A stretch of DNA of 64,000 nt from Pseudomonas chlororaphis subsp. piscium (GCF_003850345.1 NZ_CP027707.1:3720001-3784000), one strand, 5' to 3'; counted from the stretch's first letter, positions 1 through 8,306 are shown. Translations and numbers: made by a program. The notes: generated by a model not told the origin, from the letters alone.

Positions 1-897
1 GTACTGAACTTTCACAGCGCCATCAACACCGAGATTGATTCCAGTTCCAAAGAGAAAACAAGCCGTTCAACAGGAAAAGACAGTGTTGAATCTGCACGCC
101 GTAGCTCACTCGGATCTCTTCTGCTGACGTTGGCGGATGATGCAGGGCTGAACCAGCGGAATCGTCATGATGATGAAATCTCGCTCTCTGGGTTGACCAA
201 GGCTGCGGACCAGTTCGAGGTCACCGAAGGCATCAGCTTAAGCAAGGTTTTCTCAACCTCCCTGACAGTGTTCGAGCAGGGGCAATTAGGAAAAACTCTC
301 AGGACGCTAGCCAACGACTGGCCACAAAGGTCACGCCCTTATGGCCTAATGGCCGGAACTATCGACTCTCTGGAGCAACTTGATTATCAGGGAGCAAAAA
401 CCTCTCTTGGTCACCCTCATACCTCAGGGCCTTACCTGGTACTGGCGACATTCACCAATAAACCCAGCGAACCGAATAATCGTTTTTATTATCTGACACG
501 AATCGTGACCATGCCCATTGTCGAGAAAAACTGGCCAATGCCAGTAGAGTCGAATTTGGAACGCGAAGTGGCGAAGACCTTGAAAAGGCTTATGTATTCG
601 CTGCTCAAGGAATACCAAGTAGAGGTGACCTTGAATAAGCCTTTGCTGGACACTCAAGTCGGTAACGGCAACATCCGATGCGACTTCATTCTTTCCGACC
701 CAGTCAGCAATAAAACTCTCGCCATTGAAGTGATGGGCTTCAAAAATGCGGAGTACCGCGAGCGCAAGGAGCGGCAGATTCCACTAATGCGTACGCAGTA
801 TTCCAAGCTGATTGAAGTCGAAATGTCAGGCACCGAAGAGGAAAAAAAGAAAAACCTGACAACGCTGAGCAGAGAGGTCCGCAAGTTTTTCGGCTGA
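1..897 (+). CDS. Partial protein of unknown function with a nuclease-like C-terminus
   Basis: The frame is open from base 1, so the 5' end lies outside the window; the internal TTG at 130 is only a possible start. At least 298 residues are present, ending at TGA 895-897. I do not recognise the family with certainty; the layout recalls DUF1173-type proteins of mobile elements. The last ~110 residues look like a PD-(D/E)XK nuclease fold: an acidic helix (ESNLEREV), then a strand with Asp (RCDFIL) and one with Glu (LAIEVMG). The usual Lys of the ExK motif is replaced by Met, so activity is uncertain. Base composition is clearly AT-richer than the rest of the window (about 43% GC in the first 60 bases), which suggests horizontal acquisition. 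It converges on pssA with only 16 bp between the stops. Confidence 0.6.
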   Translation, partial: VLNFHSAINTEIDSSSKEKTSRSTGKDSVESARRSSLGSLLLTLADDAGLNQRNRHDDEISLSGLTKAADQFEVTEGISLSKVFSTSLTVFEQGQLGKTLRTLANDWPQRSRPYGLMAGTIDSLEQLDYQGAKTSLGHPHTSGPYLVLATFTNKPSEPNNRFYYLTRIVTMPIVEKNWPMPVESNLEREVAKTLKRLMYSLLKEYQVEVTLNKPLLDTQVGNGNIRCDFILSDPVSNKTLAIEVMGFKNAEYRERKERQIPLMRTQYSKLIEVEMSGTEEEKKKNLTTLSREVRKFFG

Positions 898-913
898 CCT
901 CCCTCTCCCCCTT

Positions 914-2257
914 CTACAGGATTCGATACAGCAACCGCTCGATCCGTACCCGGCTGACCCGGCGCAGGAACTTGCCGACAGCCGCCGGGTAGTCCACCAG
1001 GGTTTCCAGGCGCTGGAAGTGCTCGATGCGCTGGGTGTGGCGGAAGATCGTTTCCAGTTCCTGGCGCCGCGGCTCCAGCAACTCGCCCTTGGGGTCGTCG
1101 AGCAGCAAGGCGTTTTCCAGGTCGAGGCGGAAGGCCCGCGGGTTGAGGTTGTTGCCGGTGAGCAAGGTGTAGCGCTGGTCCACCCACATGCCCTTGAGGT
1201 GATAAGTGTTGTCGCCGTCACGCCACAGATGCAGGTTCAGGCGACCGCTGTCGATGGCCTTCTGATGCCGCTTGGCGAAGCGCCGCAGGCTGATCTCGTA
1301 GAGGTACGGCAGCGCGGCGATGACCTTGAACGGCTCGCTCGGCGGAATGTAGAAGTCGTTGGCGGTCTTGTCGCCGACGATGATGTCGATCTTCACCCCG
1401 CGCGCCAGGGCGCGGTTGATTTCCCGGGTCACCGCCAGCGGCAGGTTGAAATACGGCGTGCAGATGGTCAGTTGCTGCTGGGCACTGGCGATCAGTTCGC
1501 AGATGACCCGGCTCAGCGGGTTGTTCTTGCCCACCCCGAGCAGCGGGCTGACCGACAGTGTGTCCTTGAGCACCCCGCCGGCACTGGTATCGTAGACCGC
1601 GTGCTTGAGGCGGCTGCGCAGGTCGCCGATGTCGTTGCGCAGGCTGCGGGTGGTCGGCAGGTTCGGCAGGTCCAGGCGATGCACCGCCCGCGACGCCACC
1701 AGGCCATGCTGGACCAGGTGCTGCATGGAGTCGGCCAGCTCGCGGTTGTGCAGCAGGTGGTAGCGGTCGAAGCGGTATTTGTCGAACTTGTGCAGGTACA
1801 CATTGTTCAGGCTGGCGCCGCTGTAGATCACGCAATCGTCGATCACGAAACCTTTCAGGTGCAGCACGCCGAACAGCTCGCGGGTCTGCACCGGCACGCC
1901 GTACACCGGCACCACGCTTTCATGGGTGCGGGTCATTTCCTGGTACCAGGCCGAGTTGCCCGGCTGCTTGCCGGCGCCGATCAGCCCGCGCTGGGCGCGC
2001 AGCCAGTCGACCACGACCACCACGTCCAGCTCCGGACGCGCGGCCTTGGCGGCGTGCAAGGCATCGAGAATTTCCTGGCCGGCCTCGTCCTGTTGCAGGT
2101 ACAGGGCGACGATATAGATGCGCCGGGTAGCCTGGGCGATTTTCTCCAGCAGGCAACGGCGGAATTCGGCGGCGCCATTGAGGATGGACAGGTCATCGGC
2201 AGCCAGCGGGAAGCTGCGCAATTTGGGCAGCAGGGAACGTTTGAAAAGCGACGGCAT
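914..2257 (-). CDS. pssA: CDP-diacylglycerol--serine O-phosphatidyltransferase, phospholipase D type
   Basis: Phosphatidylserine synthase joins CDP-diacylglycerol and L-serine to form phosphatidylserine, the precursor of phosphatidylethanolamine. It is a peripheral inner-membrane enzyme in E. coli. The 447-residue protein matches the length of E. coli PssA (about 451) and carries two HKD motifs of the phospholipase D superfamily: HLKGFVID at residues 133-140 and HLKGMWVD in the C-terminal half, followed by a TGNNLNPRAF segment typical of the family. The ATG at 2257 has no strong Shine-Dalgarno. The gene stands alone, divergent from a TetR gene and convergent with the atypical gene at the left edge. 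Confidence 0.9.
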   Translation of the reverse strand: MPSLFKRSLLPKLRSFPLAADDLSILNGAAEFRRCLLEKIAQATRRIYIVALYLQQDEAGQEILDALHAAKAARPELDVVVVVDWLRAQRGLIGAGKQPGNSAWYQEMTRTHESVVPVYGVPVQTRELFGVLHLKGFVIDDCVIYSGASLNNVYLHKFDKYRFDRYHLLHNRELADSMQHLVQHGLVASRAVHRLDLPNLPTTRSLRNDIGDLRSRLKHAVYDTSAGGVLKDTLSVSPLLGVGKNNPLSRVICELIASAQQQLTICTPYFNLPLAVTREINRALARGVKIDIIVGDKTANDFYIPPSEPFKVIAALPYLYEISLRRFAKRHQKAIDSGRLNLHLWRDGDNTYHLKGMWVDQRYTLLTGNNLNPRAFRLDLENALLLDDPKGELLEPRRQELETIFRHTQRIEHFQRLETLVDYPAAVGKFLRRVSRVRIERLLYRIL

Positions 2258-2427
2258 AGGGCTCGCAGAAGGTCGAATCCAAAAGAGCGCAAGAGCTTAC
2301 ACCAAGGTGCCGGTTCGGGTCTTGCGGGTCGCTGTGAAGATTTGTCGCCTGTCCCTCGTCCCCGCCGCACAACCGCTCGCAACTGGGTGAACGACGATAA
2401 TAATCCTGCGTGAGGAAAAATAACTTA

Positions 2428-2456
2428 TTGACCAAGGAGAACGATCGTTCTACTGT
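2428..2456 (+). promoter_or_regulatory. Predicted promoter of the TetR gene with an operator palindrome in the spacer
   Basis: A -35-like TTGACC (2428-2433) and a -10-like TACTGT (2451-2456) are separated by exactly 17 bp. The spacer ends with the perfect 12-bp palindrome GAACGATCGTTC (2439-2450), placed where a repressor would block RNA polymerase. The predicted transcription start would fall within a few bases of the ATG at 2464, giving a leaderless or near-leaderless message. Confidence 0.5.
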
Positions 2457-2463
2457 ACGCCGC

Positions 2464-3042
2464 ATGAACGAAATCACTAGCAACGACACACGCGACATCA
2501 TTCTGGATGTCACCGAAAAGTTGATCTACAAAAGTGGCATCGCCGCCACTGGCATGGATCTTCTGGTGAAGACCGCCGGCGTCTCCAGAAAGAGCATCTA
2601 CCGCTACTTCACCACCAAGGACGAACTAGTGGTGGCCGCCCTGCAACGCCGCGACCTGCGCTGGATGCACTGGTTCAGGAGCGAGGTGGACAAGGCCCCG
2701 ACGCCGGCCGCGCGGCTGCTCAACCTGTTCACTGTATTGGGCGACTGGTTCGCCTCGGAGGACTTTCGCGGCTGCGCCTTCATCAATACCAGCGGCGAGA
2801 CCGGCGACCCGCAGGACCCGGTACGGGTGGTGGCCAGGGAACACAAACAGAAACTGCTCGACTACGTAGTCGAGCTCTGCAAGGCACACATTGCTGAAAA
2901 ACCCGGCACCGGGGATCCGGAGGAGCAAGCCAGACAGCTGCTGATCCTGATCGACGGCGCCATTACCGTTGCACTTGTGATGGGTGATCGCAGTGCTGCC
3001 GATAATGCGCAATGCATGGCGCGAAAGTTATTGGGCCTGTAA
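2464..3042 (+). CDS. TetR/AcrR family transcriptional regulator
   Basis: A 192-residue TetR-type repressor. Residues ~8-55 form the helix-turn-helix domain (GIAATGMDLLVKTAGVSRKS followed by IYRYFTTKDELV), and the remainder is an all-helical ligand-binding domain of the kind seen in YfiR/AcrR relatives (LTVLGDWF...FRGCAFINT). I chose ATG 2464 because translation from the upstream GTG (2410) would run through the predicted promoter and palindrome. The next gene, a small NTF2-like protein 56 bp downstream on the same strand, is the likely target or partner. The ligand is unknown. Confidence 0.85.
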   Translation: MNEITSNDTRDIILDVTEKLIYKSGIAATGMDLLVKTAGVSRKSIYRYFTTKDELVVAALQRRDLRWMHWFRSEVDKAPTPAARLLNLFTVLGDWFASEDFRGCAFINTSGETGDPQDPVRVVAREHKQKLLDYVVELCKAHIAEKPGTGDPEEQARQLLILIDGAITVALVMGDRSAADNAQCMARKLLGL

Positions 3043-3098
3043 TCCTTTAAAACAAGTTCGACACCCTGCTGAACCTCAACTTTCATTGGAGACTTTAA

Positions 3099-3578
3099 AT
3101 GTCATCTAACGCTGAAGTTCGTCCGCCACTTCCCCCTTTCACCCGCGAATCGGCCATTGAAAAGGTCCGCCTGGCCGAAGACGGTTGGAACTCCCGCGAT
3201 CCGCAGCGAGTGTCCCTGGCCTATACCCTGGACACCCAATGGCGTAATCGCGCCGAGTTCGCCCACAACCGCGAAGAAGCCAAGGGCTTTTTGACCCGCA
3301 AATGGGCCAAGGAGCTGGACTATCGCCTGATCAAGGAACTCTGGGCCTTTACCGACAACCGCATCGCCGTGCGTTATGCCTACGAATGGCACGACGACTC
3401 GGGCAACTGGTTCCGTTCCTACGGCAACGAGAACTGGGAGTTCGACGAACACGGCCTGATGTCCAACCGCTACGCCTGCATCAACGACATGCCGATCAAG
3501 GAAAGCGAGCGCAAGTTCCACTGGCCGCTGGGCCGGCGCCCGGATGACCATCCGGGGCTGTCTGACCTGGGTCTGTAA
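3099..3578 (+). CDS. DUF1348 / NTF2-like (SnoaL-fold) small protein
   Basis: A 159-residue protein of the nuclear transport factor 2-like superfamily, DUF1348 type. It is recognised by the conserved start ([20 protein letters not shown]), the central W-R-G/N-E block, the segment [26 protein letters not shown], and the C-terminal [16 protein letters not shown]. Such proteins are single-domain cone-shaped folds; the enzymatic role of this family is not established. GGAG lies 8 bases before the ATG. It follows the TetR gene on the same strand and is probably co-transcribed with it. A REP doublet follows immediately. Confidence 0.85.
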   Translation: MSSNAEVRPPLPPFTRESAIEKVRLAEDGWNSRDPQRVSLAYTLDTQWRNRAEFAHNREEAKGFLTRKWAKELDYRLIKELWAFTDNRIAVRYAYEWHDDSGNWFRSYGNENWEFDEHGLMSNRYACINDMPIKESERKFHWPLGRRPDDHPGLSDLGL

Positions 3579-3585
3579 CCTTCTT

Positions 3586-3668
3586 CTGTAGGAGCGCAGC
3601 TTGCGCGCGATGCTGGCGACGCGGTGTGTCCGCTAAACCGCTATCGCGAGCAAGCTTCGCTCCTACAG
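3586..3668. repeat. REP doublet, GTAGGAGCG family
   Basis: Two inverted copies of the Pseudomonas REP unit (CTGTAGGAGCGCAGCTTGCG... and ...CGAGCAAGCTTCGCTCCTACAG) face each other across a short spacer. It lies between the stops of the convergent DUF1348 gene and sfnG. Confidence 0.9.
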
Positions 3669-3674
3669 TCCACT

Positions 3675-4769
3675 TCAGGCCGCGGCATCCTGGCGCTTCA
3701 GTGCCGCCTTGGCTTCCAGCTCGCGCACCAGTGGCAATACGCGCTTGCCGAAGTACTCCACCTCTTCCTGGAAATGCAGGAACCCCGCCAGCACCAGGTC
3801 CACCCCCACCGCCTTCAAGGCGACGATGCGCTCGGCGATCTGCTGCGGCGTGCCGATCAGGTTGGTCTTGAACCCGTCGTTGTATTGCACCAGGTCCTCG
3901 AAGGTGGATTTGGCCCAGTTGCCCTCGCCTTCCGGCGACGCCTTGCCCGCCTGTTTCGCCGCGTCGCCAAAGGCGTTCACCGCTTCCGGGTCGGCCTGGT
4001 CGATGATCTCGGCCAGCACCGCGCGCGCTTCCTCCTCGGTGTCGCGGGCAATCACGAAGGCATTGACCCCGACCTTCACCGAATGATTGTTCGCCGCGGC
4101 CTTGGCACGAATGTCGTCGACCTGGGCCTTGATGCCTTCCGGCGTGTTGCCGTTGGTGAAGTACCAGTCGGACACCCGCGCCGCCATGTCCCGCGCGGCA
4201 CGGGAGCTGCCACCCTGGAACACTTCCGGCTGGCCCAGCGGCTTGGGCTTGAGGCTGTAGTTGTCGAAGCGATAGAAATCGCCGCGAAAAGTGAAGTTGT
4301 CCTGGCTCCAGATGCCCTTGAGGGAACGGATGAACTCTTCGGAACGCCGATAACGCTCGTCGTGCTCCAGCCAGTGTTCGCCGATGGCCTGGAATTCGCC
4401 CTTGAACCAGCCGCTGACGATGTTCACCGCGATCCGGCCATTGGTCAGCTGGTCGATGGTCGCCAGTTGCTTGGCCGCGAGCGCCGGTTGCCAGGGGCCG
4501 GGCAGGATCGCGGCAATCACCTTGAGCTTCTCGGTGGCCGCCAGCAGCGCGTGGCTGAACGCCACGGACTCATGCTGGAACTCGGCGCCGTAGCCGGCGG
4601 TGAAGCGGATCTGGGTCAGGGCGTACTCGAAACCGGCGGCCTCGGCCAGCTGCGCCAGCTTGCGGTTGTAGTCGATGCCCCAGTGGGTGCGCTGCTCGAT
4701 CTTGCTGACCACCAGCCCGCCACTGACGTTCGGCACCCAGTAGGCAAATTTCACGGCTTGCTGACTCAT
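3675..4769 (-). CDS. sfnG: FMNH2-dependent dimethyl sulfone monooxygenase
   Basis: SfnG oxidises dimethyl sulfone to methanesulfinate with reduced flavin, a step that frees sulfur from dimethyl sulfide derivatives when sulfate is scarce. The 364-residue protein belongs to the bacterial-luciferase-like TIM-barrel flavin monooxygenases (start FAYWVPNVSGGLVVSKIEQR; family blocks TNGRIAVNIVSGWFKGEF and FQGGSSRAARDMAARVSDWY; C-terminal AGFLHFQEEVEYFGKRVLP). ATG 4769 is preferred over an upstream frame extension because family members begin near it. A sigma-54-type promoter lies about 50 bp upstream (4821-4835). The divergent neighbour is an SfnB-like flavin monooxygenase, which fits organosulfur use. 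Confidence 0.92.
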   Translation of the reverse strand: MSQQAVKFAYWVPNVSGGLVVSKIEQRTHWGIDYNRKLAQLAEAAGFEYALTQIRFTAGYGAEFQHESVAFSHALLAATEKLKVIAAILPGPWQPALAAKQLATIDQLTNGRIAVNIVSGWFKGEFQAIGEHWLEHDERYRRSEEFIRSLKGIWSQDNFTFRGDFYRFDNYSLKPKPLGQPEVFQGGSSRAARDMAARVSDWYFTNGNTPEGIKAQVDDIRAKAAANNHSVKVGVNAFVIARDTEEEARAVLAEIIDQADPEAVNAFGDAAKQAGKASPEGEGNWAKSTFEDLVQYNDGFKTNLIGTPQQIAERIVALKAVGVDLVLAGFLHFQEEVEYFGKRVLPLVRELEAKAALKRQDAAA

Positions 4770-4820
4770 TGGCTTGTCCTCGCGACTGAAGTGTTCGAAT
4801 AACAGTGTCCGGGGAACAGA

Positions 4821-4835
4821 GCAGCAACCGTGCCA
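4821..4835 (-). promoter_or_regulatory. Predicted sigma-54 promoter of sfnG
   Basis: Read on the minus strand the site is TGGCAC-GGTTG-CTGC, with GG and GC at the spacing of the -24/-12 consensus (TGGCAC-N5-TTGC). Transcription would start about 40 bases before the sfnG ATG. In Pseudomonas, sfn genes are known to be activated by the sigma-54-dependent regulator SfnR, which is not in this window. Confidence 0.65.
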
Positions 4836-4862
4836 GCTACATGGCACCAGACAGCCGGCCCC

Positions 4863-4967
4863 CTGTAGTCGCTGCCGCAGGCTGCGATTGTCTGCGCAGC
4901 AGACGCTGTCTTTGCCGACGCAGGAAGGCCCTTCGGGCCTTTTCGCAGCCTGCGGCAGCGGCTACAG
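4863..4967. repeat. REP doublet, CTGTAGCCGCTGCCG family, inside the sfn divergent promoter region
   Basis: Inverted copies of CTGTAGTCGCTGCCGCAGGC and GCCTGCGGCAGCGGCTACAG enclose a smaller hairpin (AAGGCCCTTCGGGCCTT, around 4925-4941). Together with the two sigma-54 sites it fills most of the 381-bp gap between sfnG and the SfnB-like gene. Confidence 0.9.
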
Positions 4968-5000
4968 GTAGGCCGTCGAACAGGTCGATTTGTTGATGCG

Positions 5001-5023
5001 CTGTTGGCTGGGCAACAGTTGCC
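5001..5023. promoter_or_regulatory. Overlapping inverted repeats, candidate enhancer/UAS
   Basis: CTGTTG (5001-5006) is inverted at CAACAG (5013-5018), and the perfect odd palindrome GGCAACAGTTGCC spans 5011-5023. The position, about 50-70 bp upstream of a sigma-54 site, is compatible with a binding site for an enhancer-binding protein such as SfnR. That assignment is inference. Confidence 0.35.
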
Positions 5024-5070
5024 GGCAAGCCACCCCGCGCACGGCCCGCTGATTACGGTCACCCGCCTCC

Positions 5071-5086
5071 CGGCACGGACCCTGCA
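5071..5086 (+). promoter_or_regulatory. Predicted sigma-54 promoter of the SfnB-like gene
   Basis: CGGCAC-GGACC-CTGCA matches the -24/-12 spacing, with GG and GC conserved. It resembles the site upstream of sfnG on the other strand, so the two divergent genes probably share regulation. Transcription would begin near 5097, giving a leader of roughly 55 bases. Confidence 0.6.
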
Positions 5087-5150
5087 ATCCGCTCCGCAGA
5101 AACCAGGCTTTCACTGCCGAGCCAATTTATTGCTGAGAAGGAGCTGTGCC

Positions 5151-6389
5151 ATGACCGAACACCAGGTGATCAACCCATTGTCCGTAGGCGTCGACTACGA
5201 AGCCCTGGCCGGGCGCTTCCGACCGATTTTCAAGCGGATCGCCGCCGGCGCGGTGGCGCGCGAGCAATCGCGCAGCCTGCCGTACGAGGCGATCCTGTGG
5301 CTCAAGGAAGCCGGTTTTGGCGCGGTGCGGGTGCCGGTGGAATACGGCGGAGGCGGCGCTTCCCTGCCGCAGTTGTTCCAACTGCTGATCGAACTGGCCG
5401 AGGCCGATTCCAACGTGCCGCAAGCCTTGCGCGGGCACTTCGCCTTTGCCGAGGACCGGCTCAACGCCGCTCCGGGGCCGGCGCGGGACCTGTGGTTCAA
5501 GCGTTTCGTCGACGGCGACATCGTCGGCTGCGCCTGGACCGAGATCGGCAGCGTGGCCATCGGCGACGTCATCACCCAGGTCTCGCCGGATGGCGACAAA
5601 TGGCGGCTCAACGGCGAGAAGTTCTACAGCACCGGGAGCATTTTCTCCGACTGGATCGATGTCTACGCCCGGCGCAGCGACACCGGTGGCGATGTGATCG
5701 CCGCGGTGCGCGCCCGCCAGCCGGGCATCGTGCAGAGCGACGACTGGGACGGCTTCGGCCAGCGCACCACTGGCAGCGGCACCGCGCATTTTGTCGATGC
5801 CGAGGTGGAGGCCGAGAACCTTATCGACTTCGCCACCCGCTTCAAATACCAGACTGCCTTCTACCAGTTGGTGCTGCTGGCGACGTTGGCGGGCATTGGG
5901 CGCGCCGCCGTGCGCGATGTGGCCCACGAGGTGCGCAACCGCAAGCGTATCTACAGCCACGGCAACGCGCCACGGGTCAGCGAGGATGCCCAGGTGCAGC
6001 AGGTGGTCGGCGAGATCTCAGCCCTGGTATACGCCGCCGAGGCCAGCGCGGTGCGCGCGGCTGAGCCGGCGCAGCAGGCGTACCTGGCGCGTTTCGCCGG
6101 TAATGACGAGGCGGAACGGGCGGCCAATGTCGCGGCGGAAATCCAGTCGGCCACGGCCCAGGTGGTGGTCACCGAGCTGATCCAGCGCGCCACCAGCGAA
6201 CTGTTCAATGCCCTCGGCGCTTCGGATATCCGCCAGGGCAAGGCCCTCGACCGCCACTGGCGCAACGCCCGCACCCTGTCGTCGCACAACCCGGTGATCT
6301 ACAAGGCGCGCATCGTCGGCGATTGGCTGATCAATGGCAGCGAACCACCCTTCGTGTGGCAGATCGGCAACGGGCCGGAGCGCCAATAG
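5151..6389 (+). CDS. Acyl-CoA-dehydrogenase-like flavin monooxygenase, SfnB/DszC type
   Basis: A 412-residue protein with the acyl-CoA dehydrogenase fold: helical N-terminal domain with VPVEYGGGGASLPQLFQL, central beta domain around residues 130-240 (CAWTEIG, WRLNGEKFYSTGS), and C-terminal four-helix domain. Members close to SfnB, SfnC and DszC use reduced flavin and oxygen on organosulfur compounds instead of dehydrogenating acyl-CoA, and the variant C-terminus (ALGASDIRQGKALDRHWRNARTLSSHNPV) is typical of that branch. ATG 5151 has GAAGGAG 8 bases upstream. It is divergent from sfnG with its own sigma-54-like site, which supports a sulfur-scavenging role. The exact substrate cannot be read from sequence. 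Confidence 0.8.
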   Translation: MTEHQVINPLSVGVDYEALAGRFRPIFKRIAAGAVAREQSRSLPYEAILWLKEAGFGAVRVPVEYGGGGASLPQLFQLLIELAEADSNVPQALRGHFAFAEDRLNAAPGPARDLWFKRFVDGDIVGCAWTEIGSVAIGDVITQVSPDGDKWRLNGEKFYSTGSIFSDWIDVYARRSDTGGDVIAAVRARQPGIVQSDDWDGFGQRTTGSGTAHFVDAEVEAENLIDFATRFKYQTAFYQLVLLATLAGIGRAAVRDVAHEVRNRKRIYSHGNAPRVSEDAQVQQVVGEISALVYAAEASAVRAAEPAQQAYLARFAGNDEAERAANVAAEIQSATAQVVVTELIQRATSELFNALGASDIRQGKALDRHWRNARTLSSHNPVIYKARIVGDWLINGSEPPFVWQIGNGPERQ

Positions 6390-6407
6390 CAGCCCCGCCG
6401 CCCTCAA

Positions 6408-6525
6408 TGTAGGAGCGGCCGGTCGACGCTCGATTGCCCGCGATGGCGTCAATGGCCGCGCCGCTATCCTGAAAGAGTTGTGGCGCTTGTGAGGGCCTCA
6501 TCGCGGGCAAGCCTCGCTCCTACAG
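6408..6525. repeat. REP doublet with one long-variant unit
   Basis: The left unit is the long form in which the stem reads TGTAGGAGCGGCCGGTCGAC then GCTCGATTGCCCGCGATG. The right unit is the ordinary inverted copy ending GCCTCGCTCCTACAG. It lies between the SfnB-like gene and the TauE-like gene. Confidence 0.9.
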
Positions 6526-6615
6526 CGTTGGGACGGTCGCGGGCGTGAAAGGTTATGGGTAAGATACCGACCTTTCGCGCAGCTCTTCTGCGCCCCGCCG
6601 AAATAAGTCGATCCC

Positions 6616-7395
6616 ATGCCTTTCGAACTCAGCGTAGATTTGACCACCCTCGCCATTCTTGCCCTCGTTGCCTTCATTGCCGGCTTTATCGATGCCATTG
6701 CCGGCGGTGGCGGCCTGCTCACCACCCCGGCGCTGCTCACCGCCGGCCTGCCGCCGCACCTGGTGTTGGGCACCAACAAGCTGAGTTCGACCTTTGGCTC
6801 GGCCACCGCCAGCTTCACCTTCTACCGGCGCAAGCTGTTCCACCCGCGGCAATGGACCCACGCCATAGTCGGTACCCTGGTGGGTGCGCTGACCGGCGCG
6901 GTGGTGGCCCATTACCTGCCGGCCGAATGGCTGAACAAGATGCTGCCGGTGATCGTCTTCGCCTGTGGTGTGTACCTGCTGTTCGGCGGCACGCCAAAAG
7001 CACCGCTGGACAGCGAAGCGCCGATCAAGAAAAAGTGGCAATCGACCCAGGGCTTCAGCCTCGGTTTCTACGACGGCGTGGCCGGCCCGGGCACGGGCGC
7101 CTTCTGGACCGTCAGCAGCCTGCTGCTCTACCCCATCGACCTGGTCAAGGCCAGCGGCGTGGCGCGCAGCATGAACTTCGTCAGCAACGCCGCGGCGCTG
7201 TCGATCTTCATCTTCTCGGGCCAGGTGGACTGGGCCATCGGCCTGAGCATGGGCCTGTCGTTGATGGTCGGCGCCTTCTTCGGCGCCCGCACCGCCATCA
7301 GCGGCGGCGCGAAATTCATTCGCCCGGTGTTCATCACCGTGGTCCTTGGGCTGACCGTGCGCCTGGCCTGGCAGCACTGGTTCAGCGCCGTCTGA
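6616..7395 (+). CDS. TSUP family (TauE/SafE, YfcA-like) membrane carrier
   Basis: A 259-residue inner-membrane protein with about eight hydrophobic segments and the two repeated family signatures: FIDAIAGGGGLLTTPALL with GTNKLSSTFG in the first half, and GFYDGVAGPGTGAFW with ARSMNFVSNAAAL in the second. TauE/SafE/TSUP proteins are thought to move sulfite, sulfoacetate or related organosulfur anions across the membrane. The position next to two organosulfur monooxygenases makes a sulfur anion a reasonable substrate, but YfcA-type proteins are widespread and poorly characterised. A rho-independent-like hairpin follows the stop. Confidence 0.85.
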   Translation: MPFELSVDLTTLAILALVAFIAGFIDAIAGGGGLLTTPALLTAGLPPHLVLGTNKLSSTFGSATASFTFYRRKLFHPRQWTHAIVGTLVGALTGAVVAHYLPAEWLNKMLPVIVFACGVYLLFGGTPKAPLDSEAPIKKKWQSTQGFSLGFYDGVAGPGTGAFWTVSSLLLYPIDLVKASGVARSMNFVSNAAALSIFIFSGQVDWAIGLSMGLSLMVGAFFGARTAISGGAKFIRPVFITVVLGLTVRLAWQHWFSAV

Positions 7396-7410
7396 CCCCT
7401 GAAACGACAA

Positions 7411-7443
7411 CGGGCGAACCCAGTGGATTCGCCCGCGTTCTTT
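7411..7443. terminator. Terminator-like hairpin between tauE-like gene and nudC
   Basis: CGGGCGAA (7411-7418) pairs with TTCGCCCG (7428-7435), followed by a T-rich tail (TTCTTTACTT). It can serve the + strand gene and, less well, the convergent nudC. Confidence 0.7.
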
Positions 7444-7469
7444 ACTTCCAGCTTCCTTCCAGCCGGTGC

Positions 7470-8300
7470 TCAACCCGGCAATACAGGCTCCGCCAACCCC
7501 AGGCGCCGGGCCACATACAGATCGATCAGGTAACGGGCAATCGAGCGCGACGCCGGCAGCGGCGGCAACGCATGCACGTTGAACCACTGCGCATCCTCGA
7601 TCTCGTCTTCCTGGGGCACGATCTCGCCCCCAGCGTACTCGGCATGAAAACCCAGCATCATCGAATGCGGGAACGGCCAGCACTGGCTGCCGATGTACTG
7701 GATATTCTTGACCTCGATCTGCACCTCTTCGCGCACCTCACGCACCAGGCAGTCCTCGGCCGACTCGCCCGGCTCGGCGAACCCGGCCAGGGTGCTGTAG
7801 ACCCCGGGGACGAAACGCGGCGACCGCGCTAGCAGCACCTCGTCGCCACGGGTGATCAGCACGATCATGCTCGGCGAAATCCGCGGGTAGCTGCGCAGGT
7901 CGCAGGGCTCGCAGTACATCGCCCGCTCGCGCACCACCTGGGTCATGGGCTGGCCGCAATTGCCGCAGAAGCGGTGCTCGCGAGCCCAGGTGCCGATCTG
8001 CGCGGCATAGCCCAGGACCTTGTACAGGGTGTGGTCGCCGTCGAGCATGAACGCCCGCAGGCCTTTCCAATTGCACCCCGGCACCTCGGAAACGCTCTTG
8101 AGCTCCAGCAGGTAGACCGGCTCGCCATCCAGGTGGCCGATACCGTGCTCGGCAAGGATCGGCAGGTCCTGGCGCTTGAGCCATTCGCGGGGGAACAGCG
8201 CGCCGTTGTCGTCGAACAGAAAGCCCTGCGGGCCGCGGGCCACGGCCCAGCCGCCGGGAAGGTCGATATCCAGTACTGCGGTGGTCCAGCGTGAAGTCAT
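7470..8300 (-). CDS. nudC: NAD(+)/NADH pyrophosphatase (also RNA deNADding enzyme)
   Basis: NudC hydrolyses NAD(H) to NMN(H) and AMP and removes NAD caps from RNA. The 276-residue protein has a four-cysteine zinc site (CGNCGQPM ... [14 protein letters not shown], near residues 110-135), the Nudix box [20 protein letters not shown], and the downstream SQCWPFPHS motif that marks NADH pyrophosphatases; the usual SQPWPFP has Cys in place of Pro here. ATG 8300 is taken as start; a TTG at 8306 abuts the stop of the preceding gene. The upstream isomerase gene ends at 8307, so translation of nudC is probably coupled to it. Confidence 0.92.
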   Translation of the reverse strand: MTSRWTTAVLDIDLPGGWAVARGPQGFLFDDNGALFPREWLKRQDLPILAEHGIGHLDGEPVYLLELKSVSEVPGCNWKGLRAFMLDGDHTLYKVLGYAAQIGTWAREHRFCGNCGQPMTQVVRERAMYCEPCDLRSYPRISPSMIVLITRGDEVLLARSPRFVPGVYSTLAGFAEPGESAEDCLVREVREEVQIEVKNIQYIGSQCWPFPHSMMLGFHAEYAGGEIVPQEDEIEDAQWFNVHALPPLPASRSIARYLIDLYVARRLGLAEPVLPG

Positions 8301-8306
8301 GTTCAA

